DNA of 64,000 nucleotides. It comes from Streptomyces sp. NBC_00414 (GTDB lineage Bacteria > Actinomycetota > Actinomycetes > Streptomycetales > Streptomycetaceae). Below, in pieces: positions 1 through 8,290 of this stretch. The notes below the pieces were generated by a model. That model worked only from the letters and a program-made list of their open reading frames with translations, searched no databases and had not been told where the DNA came from. The stretch lies in the NCBI RefSeq assembly GCF_036038375.1, contig NZ_CP107935.1, forward strand, positions 1,054,001-1,118,000, in the 5' to 3' direction. The translations under genes and the position numbers were made by a program. Positions within the stretch are counted from its first letter, which is position 1, and every line of letters starts with the position of its first letter.

Positions 1-2
1 AC

Positions 3-458
3 CGTGGCCGGACGGCCGCGGCGGACCGGGAGATCTGCGCCGACGCCATGGCGCGGACCGGGGTGGCCCACCTGGCCGACCGGGGCTTCCTCGCCCTGTC
101 CGGCGGCGAGAGGCAGCGCGTGCTCATCGCCCGCGCCCTCGCCCAGCAGCCGCGAGTCCTCGTACTCGACGAACCCACCAACCACCTCGACATCGCGCAC
201 CAGTTGGACGTCCTGTCCCTGGTCCGGGGCAGCGGCCCGACCGTGCTGGCGGCCCTGCACGACCTCAACCTGGCCGCCTCCCACTGCGATCTGCTGTACG
301 TGATCTCGCGGGGCCGGGTCATCGCCTCCGGGCCGCCCCACGACGTACTGCGGCCGGAGCTGCTCGCCGAGGTGTTCGGCGTCCGCGCGCACCCCGTACG
401 GCATCCGGAGACCGGCGCCGTCCAGCTTCTCTTCGACCTCCTCCCGCCCACCGCGTGA
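3..458 (+). CDS. ABC transporter ATPase, FecE/siderophore type (5' end outside window)
   Basis: The visible 151 codons are the C-terminal part of an ABC ATPase. The signature [15 protein letters not shown], the Walker B stretch [12 protein letters not shown] and the switch histidine in [10 protein letters not shown] are all intact; the Walker A loop must lie left of the window. The Thr-Asn-His after the Walker B glutamate and the -HDLNLA- switch are typical of FecE/FhuC-type importers for iron-siderophore or cobalamin. The gene ends 51 bases before a lipoprotein binding-protein gene on the same strand, so the two probably share an operon whose permease genes lie upstream. The ATPase assignment is secure; the metal-chelate substrate is inferred from the family and neighbour. 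Confidence 0.9.
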   Translation, partial: RGRTAAADREICADAMARTGVAHLADRGFLALSGGERQRVLIARALAQQPRVLVLDEPTNHLDIAHQLDVLSLVRGSGPTVLAALHDLNLAASHCDLLYVISRGRVIASGPPHDVLRPELLAEVFGVRAHPVRHPETGAVQLLFDLLPPTA

Positions 459-509
459 GACCCACCCCGGTAGGACCCACCCCTGAAGGCCTCTCCCGTA
501 AGGACGTTC

Positions 510-1526
510 ATGCGCAAGCTGCTCTCCGCCGCCCTCTGCCTCGCCGCGACCGCCGCCCTCTCGGGCTGCGGCGCCACGGTCGAGAAGTCCGAGTCCGGGT
601 CCCAAGGCACCAAGTCCTCCTCGGTCACGCTCACCAACTGCGGCCGGAAGGTCACGTACGAAAAGGTCCCCCGGCGGGTGGTCACCAACGACGTCGGTAT
701 CACCGAGCTGATGTTCGCGCTCGGTCTGGAGGACCGCATGGCCGGGTTCGCCATGCCCGACGACAAGGGCGATCTGACCTCCGTGCCGTGGAAGGACGGC
801 TACGACGAGGTCAAGTGGATCTCGAAGGACCAGCTCACCAAGGAGAACGTCCTCGACGCACGCGCCGACCTCGTCTTCGCGGGCTGGAACTACGGCTTCC
901 GCGAGGACGGCGGATTCACCCCCGACGCCCTGCGCAAGCTCGGTGTCCCCTCGTACGTCCTCACCGAGTCCTGCCGCAACGGCCGTACGGAGTCCTCGCG
1001 AGGCATCATGCCGCCGCTGGAGGCGCTCTACACCGACCTCACCAACCTCGGGAAGCTCTTCGGGGTGGAGAAGAGGGCGGCCACGCTGATCGCCGGTTTC
1101 CGCGAGCAGATCGCCGAGGTCGAGGACAAGGCCCCGAAGGAGAAGCCCGAGGTCTTCCTCTACGACAGCGGCCAGGACCAGCCCTTCACCTCCGGCCGTT
1201 ACGCCGCCCCCGAGGAGATCATCGACAGGGCCGGCGGGGTCAATGTCACGCACGACATCGAGGACTCCTGGACCACCGTCGGCTGGGAGACCGTCGTCGA
1301 GCGTGACCCGGACGTCATCGTGATCTGCGACTACGGTGACGTGAGCGCCGAGCGGAAGAGGAAGTTCCTGCTCTCCTACGCTCCCCTGCGCAACGTCTCC
1401 GCCGTCAGGCACAAGCGGATCTTCGTCCTCGACTACGTCGACCTGGTCGAGAGCCCCCGCAACCCGTCGGCGATCGCCCGCCTGGGTACCTACCTGCGGA
1501 CGGTGGCTCAGGACCAGGACTCATAG
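510..1526 (+). CDS. ABC transporter substrate-binding lipoprotein, iron-chelate class
   Basis: A 338-residue exported binding protein that would hand a chelated metal to the transporter encoded just upstream. The N-terminus is a lipoprotein signal peptide with lipobox LSGC and the lipidated cysteine at residue 20. After a Ser/Lys/Gly-rich tether the TroA/FecB-like fold starts near residue 38. The segment PRRVVTNDVGITELMFALGL is the typical first strand-helix of iron-siderophore binding proteins, and a second lobe with the YAAPEEIIDRAGGVNV pattern follows near residue 230. An AAGGA motif precedes the ATG. The gene converges with the next one. Iron-siderophore is the likeliest ligand; cobalamin is possible. 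Confidence 0.88.
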   Translation: MRKLLSAALCLAATAALSGCGATVEKSESGSQGTKSSSVTLTNCGRKVTYEKVPRRVVTNDVGITELMFALGLEDRMAGFAMPDDKGDLTSVPWKDGYDEVKWISKDQLTKENVLDARADLVFAGWNYGFREDGGFTPDALRKLGVPSYVLTESCRNGRTESSRGIMPPLEALYTDLTNLGKLFGVEKRAATLIAGFREQIAEVEDKAPKEKPEVFLYDSGQDQPFTSGRYAAPEEIIDRAGGVNVTHDIEDSWTTVGWETVVERDPDVIVICDYGDVSAERKRKFLLSYAPLRNVSAVRHKRIFVLDYVDLVESPRNPSAIARLGTYLRTVAQDQDS

Positions 1527-1538
1527 TGGACGCTCGGC

Positions 1539-3332
1539 TCAGGTCCCGGTGGCCTGGGCCGCCGCCCGTCCCGCCGCGCGGCCCGAGAAGAGGCAGCCGC
1601 CGAGGAACGTGCCCTCCAGGGAGCGGTATCCGTGGACGCCGCCGCCTCCGAACCCGGAGACCTCACCGGCCGCGTACAGGCCGGGCACCGGCGTACCGGT
1701 CGCGTTCAGGACCCGGCCGGAGAGGTCGGTCTGGAGGCCGCCGAGGGTCTTGCGGGTCAGGATGTTGAGGCGAACGGCGATGAGCGGCCCGGCACTCGAG
1801 TCCATGATCTTGTGGGCGGCGGCCGTGCGGCTGATGCTGTCCCCGGGGTAGGCGAGGGCGTTGCGGATGCCCATGACCTGGAGGTCCTTGGTGTACGGGT
1901 TGTCCATCTCCCGGTCACGGGCGTCGATCTGGCGTTGCAGGTCGGCCAGGTCGATCAGGCCGTCGCCGGTCAGCTTGTTCATGCCGCGGACGAGTTCCGA
2001 CAGGGAGGTGGCGACGACGAAGTCCACGCCGTTCTTCTTGAACTTCTCGATCGGCTCGGGGGTCTGCCAGATGCGCGAGAGGAGCTTCCAGATGTTCTTC
2101 TCGGTGAGGTCCGGGTTCTGCTCGGAGCCGGAGAGCGCGAACTCCTTGGCGATGATCTTCTGGGTGGTGACGAACCACGAGTAGTCGTATCCGGAAGCGG
2201 TGATCGACTTGAGGGTGTGGAGGGTGTCGTAGCCGGGCATGTCGGGCGCGCCGAAGCGTTTGCCGGTGGCGTCGAACCACATGGACGACGGGCCCGGCAG
2301 GATGCGGATGCCGTGCCCCGGCCAGATGGGGTCGTAGTTCCTGAGGCCCTCGGTGTAGTGCCACATGCGGTCGGGGTTGACGATCCGGCCGCCGGCCTTC
2401 TCGGTGATCGCGAGCATCCGGCCGTCCACATGGGCCGGAACTCCGGTGATCATGGTCTTGGGCGGGGTGCCGAGCCGGGCCGGCCAGTTCTGCCGTACGA
2501 GGTCGTGGTTGGCGCCGATGCCGCCGGAGGTGACGATGACGACCGGGGCGCGCAGCTCGAACTCGCCGACGACCGTGCGGGAACTGGGCTTGCCCCGGGC
2601 CGCGTCGCTCGGCTCGAGAACGGCGCCCCGGACGCCGGTGACGGCTCCGCCGGTCGTGACGAGGCCGTCGACGCGGTGCCGGAACTTGAAGGTGACCTTC
2701 CCGTCCGCGACCGCGGCACGCACCTTCTTCTCGAACGGTTCGACGACCGCGGGACCCGTGCCCCAGGTGACGTGGAAGCGCGGCACCGAGTTGCCGTGTC
2801 CGTCCGCGAGGCCGCCGCCGCGCTCCGCCCAGCCGACGATCGGGAACCACTGCACGCCCAGACCCGCGAGCCAGGAGCGCTTCTCCCCGGAGGCGAAGTC
2901 GACGTACGCCTCGGCCCACTTGTAGGCCCAGTGGTCCTGGCCCGACCTGTCGGTGATGCCTCGGTCGAAGCCGGCCGTGCCCAGCCAGTCCTGCCAGGCC
3001 AGTTCCTGGGAGTCCTTGATGCCCATCAGCCGCTGCTCGTCGGAGTCGACGAGGAACAGGCCGCCGAAGGACCAGAACGCCTGGCCGCCGAGATTCGTCG
3101 CCGGTTCCTGGTCGAGGAGCAGTACCTTGCGGCCCGCCGCGGCCAGCTCCGCCGTGGCGACCAGGCCGGCGAGCCCGCCTCCGACGACGATCGCGTCCGC
3201 GTCCGAGGACGCGGCCGAGGCGGCGAAGGCAGGCGCCGTCGCCTGCGCGAGGGCGGTGGCGGCGAGTGCGCCGCCCGCCGCCGTCAGGGCGCGGCGCCGT
3301 GTGATCGCGGCCAGGGCTGGGGAGTTCTCCAT
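1539..3332 (-). CDS. Tat-exported FAD-dependent dehydrogenase (succinate dehydrogenase/KstD-like fold)
   Basis: A 597-residue flavoprotein. Residues 11-40 form a twin-arginine signal (TRRRALTAAG, hydrophobic stretch, AFAASA), so the folded, FAD-loaded enzyme is predicted to be exported. The FAD-binding GGGLAGL motif sits at about 51-57, a second nucleotide-contact segment VVIVTSGGIGAN near 270, and a C-terminal FAD segment GLYAAGEVSGFGGGGVHGYR near 555. This is the FAD_binding_2 family, which includes fumarate reductases and 3-ketosteroid dehydrogenases. The start is set by GGAAGG eight bases upstream of ATG. It is divergent from a PucR regulator across 253 bases holding two short palindromes. 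The substrate is unknown. Confidence 0.85.
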   Translation of the reverse strand: MENSPALAAITRRRALTAAGGALAATALAQATAPAFAASAASSDADAIVVGGGLAGLVATAELAAAGRKVLLLDQEPATNLGGQAFWSFGGLFLVDSDEQRLMGIKDSQELAWQDWLGTAGFDRGITDRSGQDHWAYKWAEAYVDFASGEKRSWLAGLGVQWFPIVGWAERGGGLADGHGNSVPRFHVTWGTGPAVVEPFEKKVRAAVADGKVTFKFRHRVDGLVTTGGAVTGVRGAVLEPSDAARGKPSSRTVVGEFELRAPVVIVTSGGIGANHDLVRQNWPARLGTPPKTMITGVPAHVDGRMLAITEKAGGRIVNPDRMWHYTEGLRNYDPIWPGHGIRILPGPSSMWFDATGKRFGAPDMPGYDTLHTLKSITASGYDYSWFVTTQKIIAKEFALSGSEQNPDLTEKNIWKLLSRIWQTPEPIEKFKKNGVDFVVATSLSELVRGMNKLTGDGLIDLADLQRQIDARDREMDNPYTKDLQVMGIRNALAYPGDSISRTAAAHKIMDSSAGPLIAVRLNILTRKTLGGLQTDLSGRVLNATGTPVPGLYAAGEVSGFGGGGVHGYRSLEGTFLGGCLFSGRAAGRAAAQATGT

Positions 3333-3437
3333 GGACTGCCTTCCGGAGGAGACGGAGGAGATGCGAGGGGCGAACGGTGGAGGGAGCGGGAGACACCGGG
3401 GGTGTCGCTGGGGATGCCGCTGGGACAGCTGCGCTGT

Positions 3438-3448
3438 TACCGTCGGTA
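3438..3448. promoter_or_regulatory. Palindromic operator candidate TACCGTCGGTA
   Basis: Arms TACCG/CGGTA around one T form a perfect odd palindrome in the leader of the leftward FAD dehydrogenase gene, about 106 bases before its ATG. Operators of this shape are common for TetR-type regulators. The binding protein is not identifiable here. Confidence 0.4.
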
Positions 3449-3469
3449 GCCCACAGGGAATCAGGTTGT

Positions 3470-3481
3470 CACATCAATGTG
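3470..3481. promoter_or_regulatory. Short dyad CACATCAATGTG between divergent genes
   Basis: Five-base arms CACAT/ATGTG around CA, in a locally AT-richer stretch 105 bases before the PucR-type gene. It could be an autoregulatory site or part of a promoter. The short arms keep confidence low. Confidence 0.25.
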
Positions 3482-3585
3482 GTAGTGGCCGGACACCAAC
3501 ATGCGGGCGGCTTCGTTGTGTCCCGGCGACAGCGCGGACGGACAACGGCCCGCCAACGGCCGGATAGCGGACGGAGAACGGACTC

Positions 3586-4758
3586 ATGACTGTCGTCCAC
3601 GAACGCGAGCCGGTCACCGAGATCCTGCGGACGATGGCCGTCGACAACGATGTGTGCGGCGAGCTCGTCCGCGCGGCCCGGGCCCACTCCCCCGAGGTCG
3701 CCCGGCTCACCGAGGCGGAGAGCCGCTCCCACGTCACCGCCATGATCCGCGCCGCCGGTGAGTGGTTCGCCACCTTCGACCGGGTCGAGCAACAGGACTT
3801 CACGGCAGCCCTGTTGCTGGGGGCCGACCGCGCGGGCCAGGGTGTGGCGATGACCGCGGTGCTGCGAGGGGTTCAGGCCGGGCTGAGCCGGGCATTGGAG
3901 ATCACCGTCGACCGCTGCCGGGCGGCGGGAGTGCCGGACAGCACGCTGCTCGGCGTCGTCCTGCGCCTCAACGAGTACGGCGCCGCGGTCGAACGCCATG
4001 TGATCAACGGCTACCGCGCCGCGGAGCGGGCCACCCCGCACGAGAGCGTCGAGGTCCGCACGAACGTGCTCCGGAGGCTGCTGGTCGGCGGAGTCGTCCC
4101 GTCCCCGCTGGAGATGGCCGGGGCCGGGATGCGGCCGGGCGGCGGACCGCACCACTGCGTCGTCGCGGACGCCGGCAACCCCGCGGCCGTGCGCCTTCTC
4201 ACGGACCGGCTCTCCGGGCTCGGCGCGGTGTCCGGACTGATCGAGGGACGGCTGGCCGGCCTGAGCGGACGGATGCCCGGGATCGGGGAAGCGGGCGCGT
4301 CGGCGCTGGTCGTGGTCTCACCGGCCGCTCGACTGGAGGAGATCCGCCCGCTGTACCGGCTCTGTGTCCGGGCCGTGGACATCGGTGTACGGCAGGGGCG
4401 TCAGGGTCTGTACGAACTGACCGACCTCGCCGCCGAGATCGCCCTCGCCGACCAGCCGCTGCTGGGCGCGCATCTGAGCGCCCGACTCCTCGGCTCACTC
4501 GACGAGTCGGACGCCTTTCACCGCCAACTCGCGGTCACGGCGCTGACGTTCCTCGACAACGGCCGGCGTCTCGACCAGACCGCGACGGCCCTGTTCACTC
4601 ACCCCAACACCGTCCGCTACCGGCTCGGCCGCCTCCAGCAGATCACCGGCCACGCACTGACCGACCTCGCGTCCGGGCCGCTCCCCGAACCACTGAGCAC
4701 CCTGAACTGGTGGTGGGCCCTGACCACGTGGCTGCGACAGGACCCCGAGCCGCTGTGA
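3586..4758 (+). CDS. PucR-type helix-turn-helix regulator (CdaR/PucR C-terminal HTH)
   Basis: A 390-residue cytoplasmic regulator. The C-terminal HTH, about residues 318-358, shows the hallmark run LDQTATALFTHPNTVRYRLG of the PucR/CdaR family, where the final helix binds DNA. The N-terminal 150 residues are helical with no recognised ligand domain, followed by a GGDEF-like middle region as in related Streptomyces regulators. GGAGAACGG precedes the ATG. It is divergent from the Tat FAD dehydrogenase and convergent with the carotenoid-dehydrogenase-like gene, so control of the dehydrogenase is the natural hypothesis. Confidence 0.85.
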   Translation: MTVVHEREPVTEILRTMAVDNDVCGELVRAARAHSPEVARLTEAESRSHVTAMIRAAGEWFATFDRVEQQDFTAALLLGADRAGQGVAMTAVLRGVQAGLSRALEITVDRCRAAGVPDSTLLGVVLRLNEYGAAVERHVINGYRAAERATPHESVEVRTNVLRRLLVGGVVPSPLEMAGAGMRPGGGPHHCVVADAGNPAAVRLLTDRLSGLGAVSGLIEGRLAGLSGRMPGIGEAGASALVVVSPAARLEEIRPLYRLCVRAVDIGVRQGRQGLYELTDLAAEIALADQPLLGAHLSARLLGSLDESDAFHRQLAVTALTFLDNGRRLDQTATALFTHPNTVRYRLGRLQQITGHALTDLASGPLPEPLSTLNWWWALTTWLRQDPEPL

Positions 4759-4767
4759 TCACCGGGC

Positions 4768-6402
4768 TCAGCCGTCGAGTTCGGGATCGCGGTCCCCCTT
4801 GCGGTCGCGGCGGGCCAGCAGGCGCTGGGCGCGGGTCAGGCCGTCGGGGAGGTTCCTGCGCAGCGCGGCGCGGGCGGCGTTGGAGCCCGGGGCCCCGTGC
4901 ACACCGCCTCCCGGGTGCGCGGAGGCCGATGCCAGGTAGAGGTTCTTGACGGGTGTCTCCGGGCGTCCGGTGCCCGGCACGGGCCGGAAGAAGAGCTGCT
5001 GGTGCAGGGCCGTGGTGCCGCCGTTGATGGCACCCCCGTGCAGGTTGGCGTCGAGCGCCTGGAGGGTGGGCGGGGCCAGGATGCGCCGTGCCCTGATCAG
5101 GGCACGGAATCCGGGCGCGAAGCGCTCGACCTGGCGCTCGACCCGGTCGGCCATGAGCTCCTGCTCCTTCGCGTCCCAGGTACCGGTCAGTCCGTCGTCA
5201 CCGGCGTCACCCTTGATGCGGTGCGGGACGTGGGTGTAGGCCCACGCCGACTCGGTGCCCTCGGGCGACCGGGTCGGATCGGCGGTCGTCATCTGCCCGA
5301 ACAGCGCGAACGGCCGGTCCGGTACCTGCCCCATGGCGATCTGTGCCGCGAACCGGGTCAGCTCGTCGACGCCGTCCGCCAGGTGCACGGTGCCCGCGCC
5401 CGCGGCCTCGGGGGCCTGCCACGGTACGGAGCCGTCGAGGGCCCAGTCGACCTTGAAGGTGGCGAAGTCCCACTGGAACCGGCGCAGGTCGGCCAGCACC
5501 CGGGGCGGGAGATCGGCGCTGTCGACCAACTCGCCGTACAGGGCGGGGGCCGACACGTCCGCGAGTACGGCACGGCCGGCGGACACCGTCTCACCGGACG
5601 CCGTGCGCACCGCCACGGCCCGCCCCTGCCGGACGACGACGCGGCTCACCCGTTCCCCGCACCGCAGGACACCGCCGCGCTCCCGCAGCCGCCGTGTCAG
5701 CGCGTCGATGAGGGCACCCGAACCACCGACGGGAACGGGGAATCCGTACGTCTGGCCCAGCATCGACATCAGCCAGCCGAAGCCGCCGCTCCCCGCGGCC
5801 TCGGGAGCGAGGTCGGCGTGCAGCGCGTTGCCCGCCAGCAGCAGCCTGCCGCCCTCTCCGCGGAACTCCTCCTCGCCGAGGCGTCGTACCGGCAGCACCA
5901 TCGAGCGGGCCAGGCGCAGCCCTCCTGCGGTCCGCAGGCGCAGGCCGAGGCGGGCGCCGGCACGCACCGGCGGGAAGGGCGTGAACAGCGCTTCCAGCAA
6001 ATCGGGACGTAGCCGGTCCCAGATCCGGTGCAGCTCGCGCCAGGCGTCGCCGTCGCCGTCGGCGAAGACGTCCAGGGACGCGGCGGTGTCGTCGACGTTC
6101 CGTCCGAGCACGGCGCAGCGGCCGTCGGACAGCGGGTGGGCCAGCACGTGCGGCGCATGGCTCCACCGCAGCCCGTACCGCTCCAGGTGCAGTCCGGAAA
6201 GGACGGGCGAGGCGGCGGCCAGCGGATAGAACGAGCTGAAGAGGTCGTTCGTGAAGTCCGGGTCGACCCCGTGGTCGTGCCGGACGGCGCCGCCGGGCTC
6301 GTCCTGTTCCTCCAGGACCTCGACGCTCCAGCCCTCGTCGGCCAGGAGGTTGGCGGCGACCAGCCCGTTGGGGCCGGCTCCGATCACTACCGCGTCCGGC
6401 AT
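4768..6402 (-). CDS. Phytoene-dehydrogenase-like FAD oxidoreductase (CrtI/COG1233 family)
   Basis: A 544-residue flavoprotein. The N-terminus carries the dinucleotide-binding motif VIGAGPNGLVAANLL, with the EEQDEPGG segment after the second strand. The C-terminus has the family FAD signature YLASASAHPGGGVHGAPG. These ends define the CrtI/phytoene-dehydrogenase superfamily, but no phytoene synthase or cyclase is nearby, so an isoprenoid desaturation role is not established. It is the last gene of a leftward operon after an SDR and an SRPBCC protein, starting 22 bases after the SRPBCC stop with GGGAGG upstream of ATG. Its C-terminus is highly charged. Confidence 0.85.
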   Translation of the reverse strand: MPDAVVIGAGPNGLVAANLLADEGWSVEVLEEQDEPGGAVRHDHGVDPDFTNDLFSSFYPLAAASPVLSGLHLERYGLRWSHAPHVLAHPLSDGRCAVLGRNVDDTAASLDVFADGDGDAWRELHRIWDRLRPDLLEALFTPFPPVRAGARLGLRLRTAGGLRLARSMVLPVRRLGEEEFRGEGGRLLLAGNALHADLAPEAAGSGGFGWLMSMLGQTYGFPVPVGGSGALIDALTRRLRERGGVLRCGERVSRVVVRQGRAVAVRTASGETVSAGRAVLADVSAPALYGELVDSADLPPRVLADLRRFQWDFATFKVDWALDGSVPWQAPEAAGAGTVHLADGVDELTRFAAQIAMGQVPDRPFALFGQMTTADPTRSPEGTESAWAYTHVPHRIKGDAGDDGLTGTWDAKEQELMADRVERQVERFAPGFRALIRARRILAPPTLQALDANLHGGAINGGTTALHQQLFFRPVPGTGRPETPVKNLYLASASAHPGGGVHGAPGSNAARAALRRNLPDGLTRAQRLLARRDRKGDRDPELDG

Positions 6403-6424
6403 GGCCGCCTCCCGTCCCGCCCGG

Positions 6425-6901
6425 TCACGCGGACCTCGTCTTCGTGCGGACGGGCTGTGACCGGCCCTGCCCGTTCTCCTCGCACACGTCGGCCAGCCGC
6501 TTGAGCATGGCCCGGTGCCGCAGCTGGATGAGTCCCTCGACGGCCACGTTGTGCATGACGCCGCCGGCGCCCTGCAGCGGATGCTCGTCGATGATCACGA
6601 GCGTGTACTCGCCCCAGGGCCGCAGTTCGATGGCGATACGAGCCGTGCCGAGGGGACCCGCGATCGCTTCCAGTTCCAGCTCGCGCCCCTCCACGCAGGC
6701 CCGTACGACCGACTCGTTGCGCAGGGTCCAGAACCCGGCCCGCACCTCGTAGCCGATGGCGGAGTCCACCTGCGGCCACTGACCGCGCACGGGGTACGAG
6801 GACGCGGTACCCACCACCCAGTCCGCGTACCGGGTGCCGTCGGCCAGGACGGCCCACACCTCGCGTGGACTCTTCTTGATGAGCCTGTGGCGTACGGCCA
6901 C
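6425..6901 (-). CDS. SRPBCC (START/polyketide-cyclase-like) family protein
   Basis: A 158-residue protein with the helix-grip lipid/ligand-binding fold. It begins with the typical KKSPREVWAVLADGTRYADW segment, and the central strands around FWTLRNESVV and LRPWGEYTLVIIDEHPL fit the cavity-forming sheet. I start it at GTG 6901 because GGGAGG lies six bases upstream; the same frame stays open far upstream only through GC-driven absence of stops. It sits between the SDR and the carotenoid-dehydrogenase-like gene. This trio suggests modification of a hydrophobic substrate with the SRPBCC as carrier or cyclase. Ligand unknown. Confidence 0.85.
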   Translation of the reverse strand: MAVRHRLIKKSPREVWAVLADGTRYADWVVGTASSYPVRGQWPQVDSAIGYEVRAGFWTLRNESVVRACVEGRELELEAIAGPLGTARIAIELRPWGEYTLVIIDEHPLQGAGGVMHNVAVEGLIQLRHRAMLKRLADVCEENGQGRSQPVRTKTRSA

Positions 6902-6987
6902 CGCTGCCTCCCTGGTCTCGCATGTGCTCGTGCGGAGTGATCGGTCCCGAGTCCCCCCGCATCGGGGGTTCAACCGAGTGACGCGCC

Positions 6988-7860
6988 TCAGGTGTCTCCG
7001 GGACCGTCCGCGCGGCCGCCCGCGCCGAGCAGACCGGTGGGGCGGAAGGGCTCCCGGGCGGCCAGCCGGGGCAGGGCCCGGCGTGACACGCGCATCACGA
7101 CCGGCGGCAACGCGGCACGGCCCAGTTGGGCGGCGAGGAGCCAGCGGGGCACGTACACCGAGGTGCGGCGCCGCTCGACGGCCCGCGCGAGACGGGCCGC
7201 GACGTACTCCACCGGAAAGACGCGGCGGGCGGGCGGCGGCATGTGGCCCCGCAGTTCCCGCAGCACGGCGTGCTGGTCGGCGTCGCGGATCATGTCGGTG
7301 TCGGTCCAGTTGAGGTAGGCGATCCCCACCGCGACACCCTGATGCGCCACCTCGGCCCGCAGGGAGTGGGCGAAGGCCTCCACGCCCGCCTTGGAGGCGC
7401 AGTAGGCGCTCATCATCGGCGACGCGCCGATCGAGGCCAGCGAGGCGACCTGCAAGTAGTAGCCCGCCGTGTCCACCAGGTCCGGCAGGAAGGCGCGCGC
7501 GGTGATCGCGCTGCCGGTCAGATTGACGTCGATCACCCGGCGCCAGGACGCCGCGTCCGACTCGACGAAGGGGCCGCCCTCGGCGATGCCCGCGTTGGCG
7601 ATCACCACGGACGGCTTTCCGAGCGTCCCGCGTACGTCCCGGGCGACGTCGGCCATACCGGCGTCGTCGGTGACGTCGACCTCCCAGCCGGCCGACGGGG
7701 TCGGCAGTTCGGCCGCCAGGGCGTCCAGGGCCGGTTTCTCGTGCCCCAGGAGCGCGAGCCGGGCGCCACGACGGGCCAGGTCCCGGGCCAGGGCGGCGCC
7801 CACTCCCCGGGCGGCCCCGGTCACCACCACAGTGCGGCCACGCAGCGGATCGTGTTCCAC
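6988..7860 (-). CDS. Short-chain dehydrogenase/reductase (SDR)
   Basis: A 290-residue classical SDR. The cofactor motif TGAARGVG is at residues 13-20, the NAG segment VIANAGIAEG near 90, and the catalytic serine plus YCASK (Tyr-x-x-x-Lys) near 155-160. The GTG at 7860 follows AAGGGAGA with good spacing and puts the first Rossmann strand at the expected distance from the N-terminus. The C-terminal 40 residues are basic and may be membrane-associated, as in SDRs acting on lipid-like substrates. It is the first gene of the leftward three-gene operon. Confidence 0.88.
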   Translation of the reverse strand: MEHDPLRGRTVVVTGAARGVGAALARDLARRGARLALLGHEKPALDALAAELPTPSAGWEVDVTDDAGMADVARDVRGTLGKPSVVIANAGIAEGGPFVESDAASWRRVIDVNLTGSAITARAFLPDLVDTAGYYLQVASLASIGASPMMSAYCASKAGVEAFAHSLRAEVAHQGVAVGIAYLNWTDTDMIRDADQHAVLRELRGHMPPPARRVFPVEYVAARLARAVERRRTSVYVPRWLLAAQLGRAALPPVVMRVSRRALPRLAAREPFRPTGLLGAGGRADGPGDT

Positions 7861-8290
7861 GGGTCTCCCTTCGTGCGGGCTCTTGCCGGCCCCGAGTCGT
7901 CGGGGACGATTCCCGGTGGCGGCGGTATCCGGATGCGGGCGGGGTCGCCCGTTTCCATCGGACCACGATTCGGTGAGGGGCACATCGTGGGCCGCCTCGG
8001 GGGCGATGCTCCCCCCGGCGTCCCGCCTTGTCGGGTCGTGTGTCGGCCGCGGGCCGGCCGTGGCTGATCGTGCGGTTCCCCGTGCCCCTTGCGCGGGCGG
8101 GCCGGTGTCGCAGTCCCGCGGTCGAGACGGGGCGCGGCGACATCAGGGAACTCAGTGGCCTCGTCAGAGTCATTGACGAGCTCCGGGCTGGACTCTAATT
8201 TCTGATCGATCTCCCGAACCGCGTTCGAAATATCGACCCACGGCATCCGCCGGGGTCCTTCGTCACGCCCGCACCCGCTTGGAGACCCCC
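7861..8290. other. 430-base intergenic region with Streptomyces GTTCCCC repeat and GH43 promoter
   Basis: No convincing gene. Around 8055-8091 the lower strand carries a diverged copy of the intergenic element seen throughout Streptomyces genomes (core GGGGCACGGGGAACCGC here). Bases 8196-8240 are distinctly AT-richer (CTCTAATTTCTGATCGAT, then CGAAATATCGA) and probably hold the promoter of the GH43 gene. A leftward reading frame from 8246 starts with a plausible 40-residue acidic peptide but then runs into the repeat element, so I do not call it. Confidence 0.5.
8055..8091 (-). repeat. Diverged copy of the widespread Streptomyces GGGGAACTGCGCG-type element
   Basis: Read on the minus strand it gives GGGGCACGGGGAACCGCACG and then CAGCCACGGCC. 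This matches, with several changes, the intergenic motif also present at 18829 and 50455. It is non-coding and of unknown function. Confidence 0.5.

Noticed and set aside
6902..8173. Upstream extension of the SRPBCC gene through the SDR
   Set aside because: The extension overlaps the SDR out of frame, and GTG 6901 has a good ribosome site.
7985..8246. Small leftward gene before GH43
   Set aside because: Its first 40 residues look plausible, but the frame then crosses the repeated intergenic element and the SDR leader, and no homologous family is recognised.
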